Below, piece after piece: positions 1-11,200 of a DNA stretch of 64,000 nucleotides. The notes beneath the pieces are model-generated. The model saw nothing but the letters and a program-made list of their open reading frames with translations. It searched no databases and had not been told where the DNA came from. How positions within the stretch are numbered: position 1 is the stretch's first letter; every line of letters begins with the position of its first letter. Source of the stretch: Hoplostethus atlanticus (taxonomy: Eukaryota; Chordata; Actinopteri; Trachichthyiformes; Trachichthyidae). The stretch lies in NCBI GenBank assembly GCA_034670405.1, contig JAXDDX010000179.1, positions 668,001-732,000 on the forward strand, given 5' to 3'. The position numbers and the translations under genes were made by a program.

Positions 1-2804
1 AATGGACATCGTCAGAGCAGCAGTTCATCACCTGAACCCCGGGCAGGTGCCTGTTCTTGCTGCGGACCAACCTCTCTATGCCTTAGCCAAGGAGATCCAG
101 TGGACGTGGCCAGACAGCCATGGAGAGAACCACTTTGTGATCATGTTCGGTGGGCTCCACATCGAAATGGCTGTCTTGAAGGTAGGACCCAATATTTCAG
201 TATAAAGGTAATCTGTGATTATTGTCAGATAAATCTAAACACATATAAGTTTACTATTTTAGAAGTATCATACATAAAAAGTAAATAATGAAGGTACAGG
301 GAAGGGAGTTGAATTTTTGCCAGTGTAGGTCACTAAGATTGTAATGTGGACAAAATTCCATCTGTGTGTGCTTGCAGCTCCTGGGGGACTGGCTTGAAGA
401 CAGTGGATGGACAAATGCTCTGGTGCAGGCTGAGATCGCAAGCCCCGGCACTGCAGATTCTTTCATCCATGCCAGCCACGTGACCAAGACCCGCAATGCC
501 CACCAAGTTACAGCTGCTAGCCTGTACAAGCTACTTCACCAGGCCTACAATGAGCACTGCACATCTGAAGCAGTCCCTCCAACACTTGAAGAATGGTGCC
601 TACAGCGAGTCAGCGAAAGTGTTCATTTCGACTACTGGCTAAAAACCCTATCACTCGAGGTCCTCATGCTCATGTACATCAGATCACTGCGAGAGGGCAA
701 CTTTCAGCTCTATGTGGAAACCCTCACACAGCTCCTACCCTGGATGTTTGCTCTGGATCACACTCACTACTCCAGGTGGCTCTCAGTACATGTTCGTGAC
801 ATGATGGTCCTCTCTGAGAAACACCCAGCAATCCTGGAAGAATTCCGTGCCGGGAAGTTTGTTGTGAATAAAACAAGCAACAAGTTCTCGGCCATAGCAA
901 TTGACCACTGCCATGAACAGAACAATGCACTCATCAAAGGATCTGGTGGAGCAGTTGGCCTGACAGAGAATCCTGGGGCGCTGCGACGCTGGATGGTGGC
1001 AGGTCCAGAAATTTCCAGAATGACTACAGAATTTGAGAATGTAAGCTCCCCACAAAGTGAAAACCGCCACCATGAGCAGCAGCCAGCAGTGCAAGAAGCC
1101 TTTGTGAAGCATGTTAGGTCCCTCACAGCAGTGATCGAAGAGATGGGGAACCCGTTTCTTGAAGAGAGTCAGGATCTTCTGGTGCTTGACTCCAAAGATA
1201 TCATGGATTCATCAGTTGCAGACACAGTGAGGAAGATGGAGTCCTTGGGTGCACAACAGTACAAGACCTTTGTGGAAGAACGGCTGGAGCAGCGGACAAA
1301 GCCAGTCACAGACACCCTGCCGAAGAACAAGATGCCTCTCTTCAGCCACCTGCCAGTGAAAACACAGTCAAAGCAGAAGATACAACTTGAAGCACTGAAG
1401 CGTGATTGCAATCTCTTCTCACGGCTGTATGTGGCTTGTCAAATACGTGATGGCAATCTGGATCAATTCTTCAGCCACGAAAACCAGGCGGTACCACCAT
1501 CTTTGTCTCAGGGAGGGAAGATGCGACTTGGTACAAAAGCAGATCTCTTGCACTGCATAAAGACTGATGACACTGACTCACAACCTGCTCCTGTGGTTGA
1601 TGCTGTGTTCCTTGATGGTGCAGCTATGGTCCAGATGCTGAATCCTGGTACAGCAAAGACCTTCCAGGACTATGCAGACAGTGTCTTTGTGCCGTATGCA
1701 AAATCCCAGCTTGAGAAAACGAGCCGTCTTGATATTATCTGGGATGTCTACATCCCAGACAGTCTGAAAGGCACCACCCGACAGAAGAGAGGGAAGGGAA
1801 TCAGGAGACGGGTGATTCCAACCACTGCACTGCCAAAGCACTGGAAAGACTTCCTGCGTGTTGATGGGAACAAAACAGAATTGTTTGGATTCCTCTCCCA
1901 GCAAGTCACTTGTGTCCCAGTAGATGATGGAAAAGAAGTCTACGCAACTCATGGGAAGATGGTGCTCTGCTCTCCTGCCCAGTCTGACTTGACAAACCTC
2001 ACTCCATGTTCTCACGAGGAAGCAGACACACGCTTGCTTCTGCATGTGTCAGATGCTGTTCAGAAGGGTTGCAAGAAGGTGACTATTCGTACTGTAGACA
2101 CTGACATTGTTGTCCTGGCCGTGGCCATGTTTAGGAAGATCGAGCCAGAGGAAATGTGGATTGCTCTTGGTACAGGCACCAGCTTCAGATACATTGGGGT
2201 TCATGAAGTGGCCAACAAGCTGGATCCAAGTACCTGTGCCACTCTCCCATTGTTCCACGCACTTACAGGATGTGACACAGTGTCAGCATTTGCTGGAAGA
2301 GGAAAGAAAACTGCATGGGAGACTTGGAAGGCTTTCCCTGAAGTGACCGAGGCCTTCAATGAGCTCATGCAGATGCCAGGTGATGTGAGTGAGCTGTCCA
2401 AGTCACTGTTGGAGCGCTTTGTGGTGCTGATGTACGATAGGACGAGCGACACCATGGAGGTGAATGAAGCAAGAAAACAGCTCTTCACTCAGAAATCCAG
2501 AGCTCTGGAGAACATCCCACCCACAAAGGCTGCACTAGAGCAACACATTAAGCGGGCCACCTATCAGGCCAATGTCTGGAGCAACGCTTTAGTACCTGAA
2601 CCTGAGCTGCCAAGCCCTTCTGATTGGGGCTGGGTGAAGGAAGCAACGGGATGGCAGCCACTGTGGACCACCCTTCCAGAAGCCTCACAGAGCTGCTACG
2701 AACTTATCCATTGTGGCTGCAAGAAAGGGTGTACAACGCGCTGCAAGTGCAAAAAGGCTGCCCTCAAGTGCACTGCCCTTTGCTCATGCTCAGGAGACTG
2801 CTAG
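1..2804 (+). CDS. PIN-like / CXC-tail multicopy protein, 5'-partial, two exons
   Basis: The last two exons are visible: 1-181 (open from the window edge; donor GT at 182) and 378-2804 (acceptor AG at 376-377), joined in phase 0. The second exon is open for 809 codons with no frameshift. It carries a conserved block DHCHEQNNALIKG near 903-941. A PIN/FEN-nuclease-like set of acidic residues follows: DAVFLDGAA near 1599-1625, HEEADTRLL near 2013-2039 and TVDTDIVVL near 2091-2117. The C-terminus (2715-2801) is a cysteine-rich CGCKKGC...CKCKK...CSCSGDC tail like a TSO1/tesmin CXC zinc-binding motif. From memory, related long proteins are present in many copies in fish and cnidarian genomes and are usually uncharacterised; a mobile-element origin is my inference. 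The nuclease role is inferred from motif spacing only. The true start lies upstream of the window. Confidence 0.7.
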
Positions 2805-3920
2805 GCTTAGAAAGGACACACATGACCATACTGAACTGATAATGTCGACATGACAACAACATTGCTCAGTCAAATTTACCACGTTAAATCTACCTTGTGT
2901 GTGTTTTTTTGTGTGTGTGTGTGTGGGGAGGGTGTTTTTAAACATTTGTTTATGTTTTACTTTATTAAAACAGAGTTTACAGCAGTTCTGTGCAATCTAT
3001 GTGTAATAAGAGTGTAAAAATAAAACATAATTGATGTATACCGCCTTTATGCCTGTGAAAAAGTGAAAGAAATTGAAATTTGACAGCCTGAAATTTGTTC
3101 GCCCTCTGCCTAGTCCCAGAGGTCAAATCTGAAATGCCTCCACGTCTGAAAATAAACTTCATGGTTTATAGAAACACTGGAGAAAGTTTCATGCTTTAGT
3201 CATAAAATGCACAATACCTTCCAAATACGAGCTTATCTGCTCCACTATTTCCCCAATAGAGTCTTTCCTCCATGGGAACCACACCTTACAGACAAAATAC
3301 TATAACATTGTTTTAATAATATACAGAAACTTTCCCGCAGCTCAGGTATATAAAGCCTCCGTAGGGCCTTGCTCACCATTCTTTCTGTGGCAGCACAATG
3401 ACCAAAGCACTAACCTCTCGAACACAACACAAGGGTTAAGAAGCGCCCGTTATGACGTATAAACGGGCTACTTTCCGAAATGGCCTGTTTTTGGAAAAAG
3501 GAAAATACAGAAAAAGGGGTTGACTTTCAGATTTCACATTTTCTCGGCTACTTAGGTCAATGGTAACGTGGAACGTGTATCAGGGCCAAGAATAAGCCGT
3601 TTTCCATAATATGTCTCCTTTAATGTAAAAACTAGCGGCAAAAAAAATGTCTTTAAAACTCAGTTTTGTCCCGCTTTCTTCTGCTTATGGATAAGAGCTA
3701 GCTCATGCATGCATTACAGGTTGTATACATAACGTGTATCGTCTGCTGCAAGAAGAGAGATTGCGACTTGGTGTATTGTGTTACATCCGGGTTACTGCCA
3801 CTGTTCTCCGTAAATGAGCCGATCTCTTACGGCTTATAAAATCTATTTAGCTAACGTTACTCTTTTGACAGGTCTATCATATATCAATTTGTTCATTTGA
3901 AATGTGAATAACAACTTAGG
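2805..3920. other. Intergenic stretch after the PIN-like gene
   Basis: No gene is recognised. It is AT-rich with a short GT microsatellite near 2907-2926. Several A/T-rich poly(A)-signal-like strings occur (for example near 2963 and 3018), compatible with the 3' UTR of the gene ending at 2804. Around 3340-3470 a TATATAAAGC string and mixed-GC sequence look like repeat-derived DNA that I cannot classify. Confidence 0.4.
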
Positions 3921-3944
3921 CAGGGCTCGACCGTAACGGTTTTG

Positions 3945-6538
3945 GACTACGGACTATAACCGACTACCAGGGCAGACCCCCCGCAATTGTGAGTGCCGAC
4001 GCATCCCTAGCGGACGACCTGAACTCATTTTATGCACGGTTTGAGGCTAGCAACAACGAAGTGAGTTCTACCGCTAGGGATGAACACACACTCTGTGACT
4101 GAGCACAGTGTGAGGAGGGCTCTGACGAGGGTGAACACCAGGAAAGCTGCAGGTCCAGATGGCATATCTGAGCGAGTACTGAAGACTTGTGCTAATCAGC
4201 CAGCTCCAGTGTTCACCACAATATTCAACATCTCCCTGGCTGAGTCTGTGGTCCCCGCCTGCTTCCAAGAGATCCACTATTGTCCCTGTGCCCAAGAATG
4301 CTTCTCCAGCATGCTTGAATGACTACCGACCGGTGGCCCTCACCTCGGTGGTCATGAAATGCTTCGAGAGGCTGATAAAGGACTACATCTGCGCCTTCCT
4401 CCCTTGCTCCATGGACCCCCTGCAGTTTGCTCATCGTCCAAACAGATCCACGGATGATGCTGTCTCCCAGGTACTGCACACCACACTCTCTCATCTGGAC
4501 AGCCGGAAAGGGGGCTATGTGAGACTGCTGTTCATTGATTATAGTTCAGCTTTCAACACCATAGTCCCCACCAGACTGGCTGGCAAGCTGATTGAGCTGG
4601 GACTTAACACCCCTGTGTGCCTGGATCCTGGACTTCCTTCCTGACACACCTCCAACCCCCTCACCCTGAACACAGGATCCCCCCACTGTGTGGCCAGGTT
4701 CAGCTCCAACTCCATCATTAAGTTTGCGGATGACACAGTGGTGGTGGGCCTGATCTCTGACAACGACGAGAAGGCCTACCTGGAGGAAGTCGCTGACCTG
4801 TCACTCTGGTGCCAGGACAACAGCCTCCTCTTGAATGTCACCAAAACTAAGAAGCTGATTGTGGACTTTAGGAGGGCTCAAGAACAGAGGACGTACTCAC
4901 CATTGGGGATTAATGGGACTACTGTGGAGAGGGTGAGCAGGTATATATACCTGGGAGTCCACATCACCGAAGATCTGACATGGACAACACACACAGACAC
5001 TCTGGTGAGAAAGGCAAGGCAGCGCCTTTACCACCTCAGGCAGCTGAGGAAATTCAAAGTCTCTCGGAGGATCCTTCAGTCCTTCTACTCTGGAGCTGTA
5101 GAGAGTATCCTGACAGGAAGCATCACTGCCTGTGTAGGAAAGTCCTTGTTAAGAGGAGTTGGTAATTGTCTCTCCTCTTTAGATAAGGTAAGGTAATAGT
5201 TTATGTTATTGGCAACATCATTGTTTGGATATTATAACATGCTCCAGCTAGTATTATTAGTATTGCATGTTTGCTTGAGTTTACTGGTATTGCGTCACTG
5301 GCCCTTTAAGAGGAACGGAGTTTCCCGGCTCTGACCAGTCCGTCTGTTTGCTGAGGAGCTTCATGTGCTTTCTTCCGTTTCAGGGAAGTTGTGTGTCAAT
5401 GACAGATGTAAGTAGAGTATTTATGTTTATGTTTGTGCCATGTTTCACTACTGCAACTTACCCTGGAGACTATGTTTATGTCAATCCGTTTCAGAGTTGT
5501 TTCTCTCTGCTAGTCAAATTCTGCTAGTTATGGTCGCTAGTTAGCTTAACTGAGTGCTAGCTAGGCTAGACATGTGGACCTAGATTTCTGTTTGCTATTG
5601 AAACATTGAGCTACATTGGTATACTGTTTATGCACTTGTGCCTGTATTGCTTAGCTTAGTCCCCCCGCATAGCCAGTCAATCTACATAGCTATGTTTAAC
5701 ATTGTCTGTAGCTTCTAACTATGGGGACTCTAGACAACAGTGTTGTGTTCAATGTGTGTGCATGTAGAAGCATGCGATTGCTCATGTGTGTAATTAATAA
5801 TAATAGTGTTGTTAACACTGGTTTAATATATATCTGTTGTATCGTGTTTCCCTGTAGAACCACATTCTTCCTTGAATTAAAGACCCTTAAACTGAAGCTC
5901 CTCCTTAGTGATTCTCTGACCGGAGTCACACCCCCCATTGTGTTCACCAGCTCTATTCCGTGCATCTGTGAGGCCCCCTAGACCTCTAATTCAGCCTGGT
6001 TCGGCAATAGCTCCGCTCAGGACAGGAAGACTCTGCAGATTGGAACTACACTCCCCTCCCTGCAGGATTTATACACCAGGAGGTGCAGAACCAGAGCCTG
6101 TAGGATCATGAAGGATCCTCACCACCCCAACAACGGACTGTTTCAGCTGCTGCGGTCAGGCAAGCACCTCCACAGTCACGCTGCAAAAACAGAGAGACTG
6201 AGACGGAGTTTCTTTCCTCAGGCCATCAGGACTGAACTCCGACCTCACCAGGGCCCCCACCAAGACCCACACAACTGCCCCTCTTATGCACACACACACA
6301 CACTTAGGTAGCGACTACACATGATTTATATTATATTACATACATACAATTTCTCATAGTGCTCTTAATGTAAATATTGTAGTTTTTTTTATAGAGCTCT
6401 TACTGTAATACTGTAAATTTTTTTATTGTAAATACTGCGTACTGTTGCCCTTTGCACATTCCTGCTGAGCATTGCCACTTTTTCATTTGTGTGTATGTGA
6501 CAAATAAAGTTTTTGAATCTTGAATCTTGAAACCTGTT
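3945..6538 (+). mobile_element. L2-type LINE, 5'-truncated, frameshifted and interrupted
   Basis: Coding remnants of a non-LTR reverse transcriptase lie in order. DLNSFYARFEASNN is near 4018-4058. RKAAGPDGIS is near 4141-4170. [18 protein letters not shown] is near 4321-4374, in a shifted frame. [12 protein letters not shown] is near 4528-4563, and the catalytic FADDT is near 4723-4737. A frameshift near 4265 and a deletion around 4625-4680 break the frame; the deletion removes the region before FADD. The C-terminal part resumes at 5994 after the inserted LTR and runs to about 6300. The 3' end (about 6500-6538) is an AATAAAG string followed by TGAATCT-type short repeats, typical of L2/Jockey-group tails. 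The copy is dead. Confidence 0.85.
5133..5993. mobile_element. Solo LTR inserted in the LINE
   Basis: The 861-bp segment begins TGTAGG and ends TTCA, i.e. TG...CA. It is flanked by perfect 5-bp direct repeats GCCTG at 5128-5132 and 5994-5998. Removing it and one repeat restores an uninterrupted LINE reading frame (ITAWFGNS across the junction), so both boundaries are certain. An ATTAAA-type poly(A) signal lies near 5876. No internal gag/pol is present, as expected after LTR-LTR recombination. The family (Gypsy, Pao or endogenous retrovirus) cannot be told from the LTR alone. Confidence 0.88.
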
Positions 6539-7446
6539 CAGTATTTTTTTTATTATATAACAAATAAAAACCTACAAAACTGGAAAATCTAATTTCAATA
6601 AAAGTCAACATTTTATTTGGTTGGCTCCGTAAAGTTACTACTGCACTAACAGTACGTTCATGCGCAACATGACATTTCAGCCGTTCGGCCACTTTCCACA
6701 CACGCGCAGCCAGCCTGTTGCAATAGTGTAATAGTAACACTGGAATTCGTAGCCACACGAGAGAGAGCAGCTAAAAGATACGATGAGGTGGATTCGCACG
6801 AACAGGCACACCCATACAAGGAGCGATGGATACCGCCATTCGGAAGATGAACGCCGCAAATCGGTCAATCCTGATCAAACACAGTTTACTACGTTCTCAA
6901 AAGCGAAGACCCCTTTACCTCATTACCTCGTCTGCTCAGGCTTGCAGAAGGTATTAAACTTGAATCTACTAAATGAATAACCTTTCAAATAAATGTGCGA
7001 TCTTAATGTTGCAACGTTAGTGTATTGTTAAGAGTTATTTTTAGTTAGTCTACCTGCTCTCTCTGTGCGTGAGTGTGCATGTGTGAGTGAGAGAGATATT
7101 TATATAATAATAATAATTAATATAATCTCAAACTATAGCACTACTGGTGGTTCTTTATACCAGGATTTGAGGATTGTCATGCTGACATGTTAAGTTAAAA
7201 CTCTTTCAGTTTAATTGCTGTAAATTAACTGTTAAAACAAAGACAAAAGTGTTTATGTAATAAATATGTTTTAAACATCTCATTGTTTCATTATTAAAAT
7301 GTGTGGTATAGTTACATAAGATATTCATTGCTCCAAATATAGGCCGTTTAAAACATGGCAACCATATTGTCCATTTCGGCAACCAAAAGCTGATTGCCTG
7401 GTTGCCAAGCCTGGCAACCACTTTTAAAAGTTGGCATCGAGCCCTG

Positions 7447-8246
7447 TTAGGACCACTGAACCTTTGCCACCTCAGATGGTACCGATATGTGAAATTTCCA
7501 GGTTTGGCCCATGGACTAAGGTGGACATCGCATGTAACGATCATGTTGTAAAATTAGCTAGCTAACGTTACCTTAGCTGTCTGTCACTCTGAGTTAGTAT
7601 TTGGTCGATTATCTAGCTAACGTTAGCCAACAACGCTAGGTTATCTAGCTATCAAATTGGTAACATTACTGTAGCTAACAGGATAGTTAACAATGTTAGC
7701 TTGCTAACAATTCTTGTTTCCTCCAATTTGATCTCTTACCTCAGGCTTTCCGACTGGCAGGTATTTTTCGGTTTTCCACACAGCAGGTCACAGACCGATG
7801 GTCTGGGCGCTGTACTGTGACTGGCTAATTCGTTGGCTCCATTTCATCAGGCGCATGCCTTTTGTTGACAGTTGATGCACACGTATCCAAACGCGCATCC
7901 ACAGCATCAGATGTTCGCGTCTCGGGTACACGCCTCCATTGTCTTTCTATGCAAGTCGCTTTGACTAGGCAGGCTCTCATTAGATCTGCACGAATGACAT
8001 AGGTGACCTATTTTGGATTCAAAACGGCGAATTTCGCTGAAAGGTGACAAGTTTGCATGCCTATGGAATCTCATTTACTGGGGGGCACTCTTTGTTGCAG
8101 CCATTGATTTAGGCTGATAAGATGGGTGTATTTTTAGATAAAAATCTTGCCTGCTGCAGCATTAATTGGCAAAAATGATTCAATCTTGTTTCCAAGTTTT
8201 GTCTTGAAACCTATGAGAAGTTAATAGAGTGTAACATATGACATAC
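7447..8246. other. Stretch between the hAT-like shell and vwa7-like exon 14
   Basis: No coding exon is recognised on either strand. 7555-7705 is dense in CTAGCTAACGTTA-like strings, a common teleost low-complexity texture. If the vwa7-like gene continues, this is part of an intron; I could not find the expected next exon here. Confidence 0.4.
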
Positions 8247-11200
8247 CTGCAATGATCCATTGACCTCTCGTGACCCCGAGCCTTCCACCAGAGTGACGTC
8301 TGTGACCTTTACTGTGTCACTTCCTGTCACAGAGACCAGCAGGCTGGCATTACCACCTGAAGATTGGGCAGCAAGAGAGTAAAGTCAACAGAGGGGAACA
8401 TAGATTATCGTCAGATCATCAGATTATGATGAACATGATCTGACCTGTGAGAGGACGTCCCTCTTTCAGACTGAAGTCCCCGTGGGCTCCTTCGTGTGCC
8501 TCCACAAGGTTGTAGATGAAGTCCACTGAACTTTGACCTGGTGCATGTGCAAACAAAGCAGATCATGGGTGCTACTGTTTCTAATGGCAACAGTCGTATT
8601 TCTTCTAGCACCAGAATGAGACATCACAACTTATTTCACATTGAAAAATCCAACATGTATTTCATATTATGATCCCAATAACCTGTGACCTTGAGAGAGT
8701 AGGGGTCATTAGAGTTAACACTGATCTCCCATGATCCTGTTTGGTTGTTGGTGCTGAGGCTGAAGCGACGCAGGTTTCCCACTGTGGTGAAGGATCCCAG
8801 AGAACCACTGGACTGGCTGGAATTCTGGGACACGCCTGGAGCAGAGAGAAACACATTGCTACGTGTAGCATTTTAACATCAACAAATCTTTTCCATTTTC
8901 ATTTTGAGACGTTAGTACAATTAATTAAGTAATGTACATACTTTTAAGATAGTCACACATCTTCCAATATTTATTTGAGTGAATGCATGGTGTTAGATAC
9001 CTCATATGACTTGATAAATTAAGCTAAACTCCATTTGACTCAAAGGCACTGGAGCTGGCTAGCTAGCTAACCTAGTTCTTAAAGTTTGGGGAGGAATACT
9101 GATAATTTACATGGTGGTGTTGTATCCCTAACTGATCATACATGAAAACGCACACTTCAGTGATATTCTGTCACTGCTAAAATACTAGCATTGGCCTGCC
9201 ATACTGCATCTGACAGTGGATTCCTCAAAGGCTAGAGAAGGTAGCTGCCAGATAGCCTAAAAAATACTAGACAATGCCAGATGCCTATCAGGAAGCAATG
9301 CAATACAGGGGGTAGTCTGTCAACTAGCTAAATTGTGACAGGAAGCAACAGGGTTTATGGGAAATGTCATTATTTTGATACACTAGCAGTAACAATACCA
9401 ATGGTGTGAGATAGAGGCTACCAATCATCTCGTCCATGGTCTCATTTGTTTATGGTAATTATACCAAGGTATCAGAGTTACTGCGCACACACACACACAC
9501 ACAGTCATTTTAGGAGTGGGTAGAGTGACAAAACACACACATTCATACCCACATTTACACAGGATTCAAATATTCCAGAGGTTCATCATGGTTTAAGGGC
9601 ATCTAAGGATACACACTGGCACACAAACAGACTGGGGATAACACTCACACACACCTGTGGAGCTGGTGAAATTGAAGGTGAGCGACGAGGCCCCCGTGAT
9701 GTAGGCAGTCAGGTTCCTCAATGACCCGTCAACTGTGAAGGTAAAAATATCAGGCTTCCCTGGATTCCTTATCACCTGAAAAACTGTCACCTGCAAGGGG
9801 GAGAGAAAGAGACAGTGAAAGATATTGATAGAAGCAACGTGTGCAAAACTGTGCTAAATTACATTAGTTCACAATTTTCAAATCGTTGCTGTCCAGTGAA
9901 AATCTTGAATCCCGGAGTTTGGAGTCGGTTAAGAATTTGCTTGGTGGGTGTCTTACCACAGCATTGGCTGAAGCGTCCTCTATAACAGCAGTGGCCAGTG
10001 AGAGGTCCGTCTTGGTGACCTCAATGGCCTGACCTCCAGAAGCCTGGGCGAGATCACGGTACAGCTGGGCGTCTGATTGGCTCAGGCGGAGTGGGGCCAC
10101 ACCCTGAAGCCCTCGACGGCGCCGCCGACTGGACAGGGTGCCCGTCAACATGAAGGTGACCTAAAAGGGTAAGGAGAGAAAAAGAAGTAGAGGATGTATA
10201 TATATATATATATATTATTAATCCAGTTCTTACATATATATATATATATCTTACATATATATATATATGTAAGAACTGGATTAATAAAGTACATTATTGA
10301 CAGAGAAAGCAAAAAGCTGGGTTCAGGTAGGGATAAGTCAATTTTCTCTAACTGCCCTCTCTAGCCTAACCCATCTCTCAATTTGGAGTGCTCAGTTTAT
10401 GATCCAGTCTGATAAATATATAAATAGATTAATGAAATAATATAAGAGATGTAATGAATAAGAGAGAGACATTATCTGGTTGCTTTCGATTGCCTGAGTT
10501 TTTGAATTTTTGTTGCTTATTTTATATTATATGTATGTATCATCATCAAAAGTTTGGGGTCACTTAGAAATGTCCATTAAATTGATCAGAAATACAGTCT
10601 AGACATTGTTAATGTGGTAAATAACTATTATAATGACTGAAATGACTGATTTTTAATGGAATATCTACATAGGCGTACAGAGGCCCATTTTCAGCAACCA
10701 TCACTCCTGTTTTCCAATGGTACATTGTGTTAGCTAATCCATCCATCCATCCATTTTCGACCGCTTATCCGGATCGCGGTGGCAGCAGGCTCAGCAGAGT
10801 ATCCCAGACATCCCTTTCCCCAGCCACAGTCACCAGCTCATGCTGGGGGATCCCAAGGCGTTCCCAGGCCAGGCAGGATATATAATCCCTCCACCGGGTC
10901 CTGGGTCTGCCCCGAGGCCTCCTCCACACTGGACGTGCCCTGAATACCTCCACAGGGAGGCGTCCTGGAGGCATCCTAACCAGATGCCCGAACCACCTCA
11001 ACTGGCTCCTCTCCACGCGAAGGAGCAGCGGCTCTACTCCGAGTCCCCCCCGGACATCCGAGCTCCTCACCCTATCCCTAAGGGTGAGTCCAGATATCCT
11101 ACGAAGGAAACTCATTTCGGCCGCTTGTATTCGCGATCTTGTCCTTTCGGTCACTACCCAAAGCTCGTGGCCATAGGTAAGGGTTGGAACAAAGATTGCC

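Larger units (their letters stand above)
3921..7446. mobile_element. hAT-like DNA transposon shell carrying nested insertions
   Basis: The left end CAGGGCTCGA (3921-3930) and the right end TCGAGCCCTG (7437-7446) are exact inverted copies. The next bases share an AAC...TTTT pattern, and the right subterminal part (about 7370-7430) is rich in TGGTTGCCAAGCC-like strings typical of fish hAT elements. No hAT transposase is recognised inside, so it would be non-autonomous. The flanks (AACTTAGG left, TTAGGACC right) share only TTAGG and do not form a clean 8-bp duplication, so the two ends may belong to different copies or have mutated. The interior is filled by a LINE and a solo LTR. Confidence 0.5.

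Noticed and set aside
3913-7454. 8-bp target duplication of the hAT-like shell
   Set aside because: AACTTAGG and TTAGGACC share only five bases out of register; not a true duplication.
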